Origin: CAIOSQ01 sp044359885 | GTDB lineage: Bacteria > Pseudomonadota > Alphaproteobacteria > CACIAM-22H2 | Assembly (NCBI GenBank): GCA_044359885.1 | Contig: JBIKLI010000050.1 | Span: 1-17,496, forward strand | Length of the DNA stretch: 17,496 bases | Reading direction: 5' to 3' | Shown: piece by piece, positions 14,350 through 17,496 of the stretch | Numbering within the stretch: the first letter of the stretch is position 1 | Layout: each line of letters begins with the position of its first letter | Translations under genes and position numbers: made by a program | The notes under the pieces: generated by a model | Told to the model about the DNA's origin: nothing | Seen by the model: the letters and a program-made list of their open reading frames with translations, nothing else | Database searches by the model: none

Positions 14350-14925
14350 ATGACTTCGCTTCACCGCGGCCCCGATCGCCGCAGAGAGATCCTTGAAGCC
14401 GCTGCCCGGCTCTTCGCCGAACGGGGCTTCCACGCCACCTCCATGCGCGATCTCTGCGCTGCCCTCGGCATGAGCCCAGGCAATCTCTATCACTGGTTCC
14501 CGTCCAAGCAGGCGATCGTCGCGTCTTTCATCGAGGCCGACCGCGCCGAAACGGCAGCACGTCTTGCCGCACTCTCCCGCGCCAACGACCTGCGCGCTGC
14601 CCTGCCCAAGCAGTTGCTCGCCACCGTCACCGAGGCGAGCGAGCCCGAAATCCGGCTCTACCTGGAAGTCTATGCGGCGGCGCTGCGCGACCCCGAACTG
14701 GCACCGCTGGTCCGCAACGCCGACGCGGCCGTCCGCGCGCAGCTGGCCGAGTTGCTGCGCGGCATCGAGGTCGCGGCGCCAGAGCGCGCCGCGCTCGCGA
14801 TCTTCGCACTGCTCGACGGATTGATGGCCCGCCGGGCCGTCGAGCCGGCACGCGACGTAAAGGATCTCGCCGCGCCGATCACCGCAGCGCTGCGCGCCAT
14901 CCTCGACACGAAGGCGACCCGTTGA
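14350..14925 (+). CDS. TetR/AcrR family transcriptional regulator
   Basis: The 191-aa repressor has the N-terminal TetR helix-turn-helix at about residues 10-57: RREILEAAARLFAERGFHAT, then SMRDLCAALGMSPGNLYHWF and PSKQAIVASFIE. The C-terminal helical part, from about residue 60, is the ligand-binding and dimerisation domain and gives no clue to its inducer. The gene is preceded by two GAACG-CGTTC operators and AGGAG (4 nt before ATG). Its stop overlaps the TTG start of the transporter fusion gene (TTGA at 14922-14925), so it probably represses its own operon and is released by a substrate of the efflux proteins (inference from family practice). Confidence 0.94.
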   Translation: MTSLHRGPDRRREILEAAARLFAERGFHATSMRDLCAALGMSPGNLYHWFPSKQAIVASFIEADRAETAARLAALSRANDLRAALPKQLLATVTEASEPEIRLYLEVYAAALRDPELAPLVRNADAAVRAQLAELLRGIEVAAPERAALAIFALLDGLMARRAVEPARDVKDLAAPITAALRAILDTKATR

Positions 14926-17336
14926 GCGCGCGGCAGGTCGGCGCGCGCCGGCTCATCGGGCTGCTGATGGCTCGCGGCGGCCTCTCAGGCCTCGCCGACA
15001 AGATGGGGATCGTCGTCTTTGTCTGGGCGGCACTCGAAGCCGGTGGCGCCCTCTGGGCAGGCATCGTCGGGGCTGCCGCCTTCGCGCCTGCGGCTTGCGG
15101 CGCGGCGCTGGGTGGGCCGCTCGTCACCCGCTTCGGCGGGCCGGCCATTTTCCTCGCTGCAGGCGCGGCGAACATTCTCGGCGCGGGCCTCCTGGCCTGG
15201 CTGCTGCTTGCCGGCGCGGCGGCGCCCTGGATGATCGCGGTCCTGGTCGGCGCCGCGGCCGTGCTCGACATCCCCGCCGTCGTCGCCGCCGAAAATCGGC
15301 GCCCGCCGCTCGCCCGGCGTGCGCGGCTGCGGCTGTTCCGCGTCAATGCTTGGGATGACCTGCTGGAACAGGGAGCGACAGTCGCCGGTCCCGCGCTTGG
15401 CGGCATCGCGTTCACGACACTGGGTGCCGGCAAGGCGGCCGTGGTGGTCGCGATGCTGGCGTGCGCAGCCTTCATGGCCACGCTGGCGACGCTTCCAGCG
15501 GTCCGCGGAGCAAGACGCAGGCCGTCACCGGTCTGGCCGGCGCTGCGCGCCGCCGCCGGCGCGCTTCGCCGCGATCGCGCGACGGCCTCGGCGCTGGCGC
15601 TGGCCGCCGCGGCTCTCTCGCTCTTCCTGGCAGTGGAGATCGTCGTCCTGCCGGCCGCATTGCGGATGGCCGGCGGTGGACCCGAGGAGGCGACGCTGTT
15701 CCTGTCCGCCCTTGGCCTCGGCACCGTCATGGGCGGCGCATCGCTCGCGATGCTGGGCGTCCGCGTCGAGCATACGCCCATCGGTCGCCTCTTTGCGCTG
15801 GGTCTCGCCGGGCTTGGCGCTGGCACCCTGACGGTAGCTCTTGCGCCGCTCCACCATGCCGCGCTTGGCGGCGGCGGACTGCTCGCGGGCCTCGCCGTCG
15901 CGCCGCTCTCGCCCGTGGTCGTGACGCTGGTGCAGACTCGTCCGCCGTGCGCACTGCGCGCCGATGCGCTCGGCATCTCGCAGGCTGCGATGCTGGCTGG
16001 CGCGCCGGTGGCCGCCATCGTACTCGGCCTCGCCGCCGAGATCTCGACGCCGCGCGACCTGCTGCTGGGCATCGCCGCGCTGTTCGGCGCGCTCGCGATG
16101 GTGGCGCTCGCCGCAAGCCCCCTCTCGGCGGCGCTCGGCACGGCAAGCGTCCAGGACGCGAAGGAACCCGACGGCATGCGCCCTTGCGTGGCGGCCGCCC
16201 CTCGCGGTTCAGCCCGCCCCTCGCTGGCGCGCGCCTCGCTGCGGCTGGAGTGGCGACGCTACCTCGCGGCCGTCGTGGCCGTCGCGTTCTCGGGCCTGCT
16301 GGTCCTGGTGCAGGTCGCGCTGCTGCTCGGGCTGTTCGGCACCGTCACCACCATCATCGACCGAGGCCGCGCCGATCTCTGGGTCGTGGATGCCGGCACG
16401 CGCAGCTTCGACCTTGCACGCGACATGCCCCGCCGCATCGAGGTGCTGATGCACCTGCATCCCGAGGTCGTGCGGGTCGAAACCGTCGTGATCGGAATGG
16501 GCGACTGGCGCACACCCGAGGGCGGGCGCGTCACCGTCACCATCGCCGGCTTCGATACCCGGGCCGAGGGCCTCGCCTTTCCCGCCGACCTTTCGCCCGG
16601 ACTGCGCGAGGCGCTGCTGGCGCCGGGCACGGTGCTGGCGGATGCGGTGGACCTCGGCAAGCTCGGCCTGCACGCCGGCGCGAGCCATGCGGAAGTGAAT
16701 GGCCACCGCGTCTCGCTCGCCGGCGTCGTCGAGGGTTTCCGAAGCATCGGCGGCGCCACGCTGCTGACTTCCCGTGCCACCGCACAGACCCTGCTCGGCG
16801 TGCAGGATGCCGAAAGGGTGACGTATCTCGTCCTCGAGCTCGCACGAGGCGCCGATCCCGCACGTGTCGCTGCGGAACTCGAGGCGGGCGTTCCGGGCGT
16901 GCAGGTGATGTCGCCGGCCAAGCTCTCCGCTCTGTCCCAGGGCTACTGGCTGTTGGAGAGCGGCACCGGTGTCGGTTTCCTTTTCTCGACGCTGCTCGGC
17001 CTGGCGGTGGGGCTGGCCATCACCAGCCAGACGCTGCGGGCAGCGGTGCTCGGCAGCCTGCGCGAATACGCTACGCTGCGAGCCCTTGGCGTGCCGCTCG
17101 CGGCGCTGCGCGCCGTGGTGCTGGAGCAGTCATTCTGGATCGGGCTGGCCGGCATCGGCGTGACGACGGTCGCCGCCGCGCTGCTGCTCTCCACCGCCGC
17201 CACCGTCGTCGCGGTGGCCGTGCCCTGGTGGGCCGCTGCCGCGACCGCAGCCTTCACCCTTCTGGTGGCGCTCGGCTCGGGACTGCTGTCGCTCGGGCCC
17301 CTGCTGAAGACCGAACCCGCAGAGCTGCTGCGATGA
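14922..17336 (+). CDS. MFS transporter fused to DevC/MacB-type FtsX permease
   Basis: One 804-aa frame encodes two transport proteins. Residues 1-405 look like a complete MFS permease: about 10-12 membrane segments, a motif-A-like GGPLVTRFGG at 64-73, a polar mid-loop near 192-220, and GISQAAMLAGAPVAAIVLGL late. A polar linker (about 406-435) follows. Residues 436-804 are a DevC-type ABC permease: a first membrane helix at 448-473, a periplasmic MacB-like domain from about 480 to 675, and an FtsX domain with three helices (685-800; SLREYATLRALGVPLAALRA at 712-731). The start is TTG 14922, overlapping the tetR stop. In-frame ATG 16176 (Met419) with AAGGA 11 nt ahead would give a 386-aa DevC of normal size. 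The next gene is the matching ATPase. Export of a small or lipidic compound is likely; the substrate is unknown. Confidence 0.88.
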   Translation: MSARQVGARRLIGLLMARGGLSGLADKMGIVVFVWAALEAGGALWAGIVGAAAFAPAACGAALGGPLVTRFGGPAIFLAAGAANILGAGLLAWLLLAGAAAPWMIAVLVGAAAVLDIPAVVAAENRRPPLARRARLRLFRVNAWDDLLEQGATVAGPALGGIAFTTLGAGKAAVVVAMLACAAFMATLATLPAVRGARRRPSPVWPALRAAAGALRRDRATASALALAAAALSLFLAVEIVVLPAALRMAGGGPEEATLFLSALGLGTVMGGASLAMLGVRVEHTPIGRLFALGLAGLGAGTLTVALAPLHHAALGGGGLLAGLAVAPLSPVVVTLVQTRPPCALRADALGISQAAMLAGAPVAAIVLGLAAEISTPRDLLLGIAALFGALAMVALAASPLSAALGTASVQDAKEPDGMRPCVAAAPRGSARPSLARASLRLEWRRYLAAVVAVAFSGLLVLVQVALLLGLFGTVTTIIDRGRADLWVVDAGTRSFDLARDMPRRIEVLMHLHPEVVRVETVVIGMGDWRTPEGGRVTVTIAGFDTRAEGLAFPADLSPGLREALLAPGTVLADAVDLGKLGLHAGASHAEVNGHRVSLAGVVEGFRSIGGATLLTSRATAQTLLGVQDAERVTYLVLELARGADPARVAAELEAGVPGVQVMSPAKLSALSQGYWLLESGTGVGFLFSTLLGLAVGLAITSQTLRAAVLGSLREYATLRALGVPLAALRAVVLEQSFWIGLAGIGVTTVAAALLLSTAATVVAVAVPWWAAAATAAFTLLVALGSGLLSLGPLLKTEPAELLR
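16161..16165 (+). promoter_or_regulatory. Possible internal ribosome binding site for a separate DevC product
   Basis: AAGGA lies 10 nt before the in-frame ATG 16176, exactly in the linker between the MFS and FtsX parts. The resulting protein would have the usual DevC length (386 aa). It may be used in addition to the fusion start, or be a relic of two once separate genes. Confidence 0.4.
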
Positions 17337-17496
17337 ACGCGGAACCCTCCATCCGCATGCAGGGCATCGAGCGCAGCTTCGCGCAAGGGGGCGTTCCAGT
17401 GCGCGTACTCAAGGGCATCTCGCTCGAGGTGCACCCTGGCCAGCTGACGCTGATCATCGGTCCGTCGGGCTCGGGCAAGTCCACTCTGCTCGCCGC
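17333..17496 (+). CDS. ABC transporter ATP-binding protein, DevA/LolD/MacB type (N-terminal part)
   Basis: The gene starts at ATG 17333, overlapping the stop of the fusion gene (ATGA), and runs off the window after 54 codons. Visible are the opening IRMQGIERSFAQGGVPVRVL and KGISLEVHPGQLTLIIGP, then Walker A GPSGSGKST at 43-51. The VPVRVLKGISLEV pattern is that of ATPases paired with FtsX-type permeases (DevA, LolD, MacB), in agreement with the DevC half encoded upstream. A HlyD/DevB-type membrane-fusion protein, the usual third part of DevBCA exporters, is not in the window and may follow. Confidence 0.93.
   Translation, partial: MNAEPSIRMQGIERSFAQGGVPVRVLKGISLEVHPGQLTLIIGPSGSGKSTLLA

Overview
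The window is GC-rich, with densely packed, overlapping genes, Tat-like signals on binding proteins, GTG and TTG starts, and ABC importers linked to oxidative catabolic enzymes. This suggests a metabolically versatile alphaproteobacterium (inference from gene content and composition; no rRNA or other marker is present).

Left part (1-9198, all + strand) is one long catabolic and import region. It opens with the C-terminus of a GMC flavoprotein oxidoreductase and an OppF/DppF-type ATPase, followed by a family-5 (peptide/opine-type) solute-binding protein. After a strong 3060-3096 stem-loop come a D-2-hydroxyacid dehydrogenase and a PhyH-family Fe(II)/2-oxoglutarate oxygenase. Then comes a compact ABC importer of the NMT1/SsuABC type: ATPase, permease 1, a uridine-phosphorylase-like enzyme, binding protein, permease 2. 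From the oxygenase to permease 2 the genes are separated by 2 nt or overlap by 4 nt, so they are probably co-translated. The enzyme inside the importer keeps the uracil-contacting GQER motif. This suggests that the importer brings in a pyrimidine nucleoside or relative, which is then cleaved and perhaps oxidised by the neighbouring enzymes.

Middle part (9199-13448, - strand) holds a large type V autotransporter (947 aa, signal peptide, four glycine-rich modules, 12-strand-type beta-domain ending in Phe). A small alpha/beta hydrolase lies just downstream. Its lipoprotein-like leader lies upstream of the first usual start codon. About 500 bp between the importer and the hydrolase holds no convincing gene.

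Right part (13449-17496) begins with about 900 bp of mostly non-coding DNA. It contains four GATCACG repeats close to the autotransporter start and a short remnant that resembles a large serine recombinase C-terminus. A TetR-family regulator follows, with two near-identical palindromic operators at its own promoter and RBS. Overlapping it is an 804-aa protein that joins a complete MFS-type transporter to a DevC/MacB-type FtsX permease, and then the start of the matching DevA/LolD-type ATPase, cut by the window end. This looks like a self-regulated, drug- or metabolite-responsive efflux operon with an unusual fusion.

Most noteworthy are the nucleoside phosphorylase inside an NMT1-type importer operon with a PhyH oxygenase, the MFS-DevC fusion with an internal start site, and the paired TetR operators.
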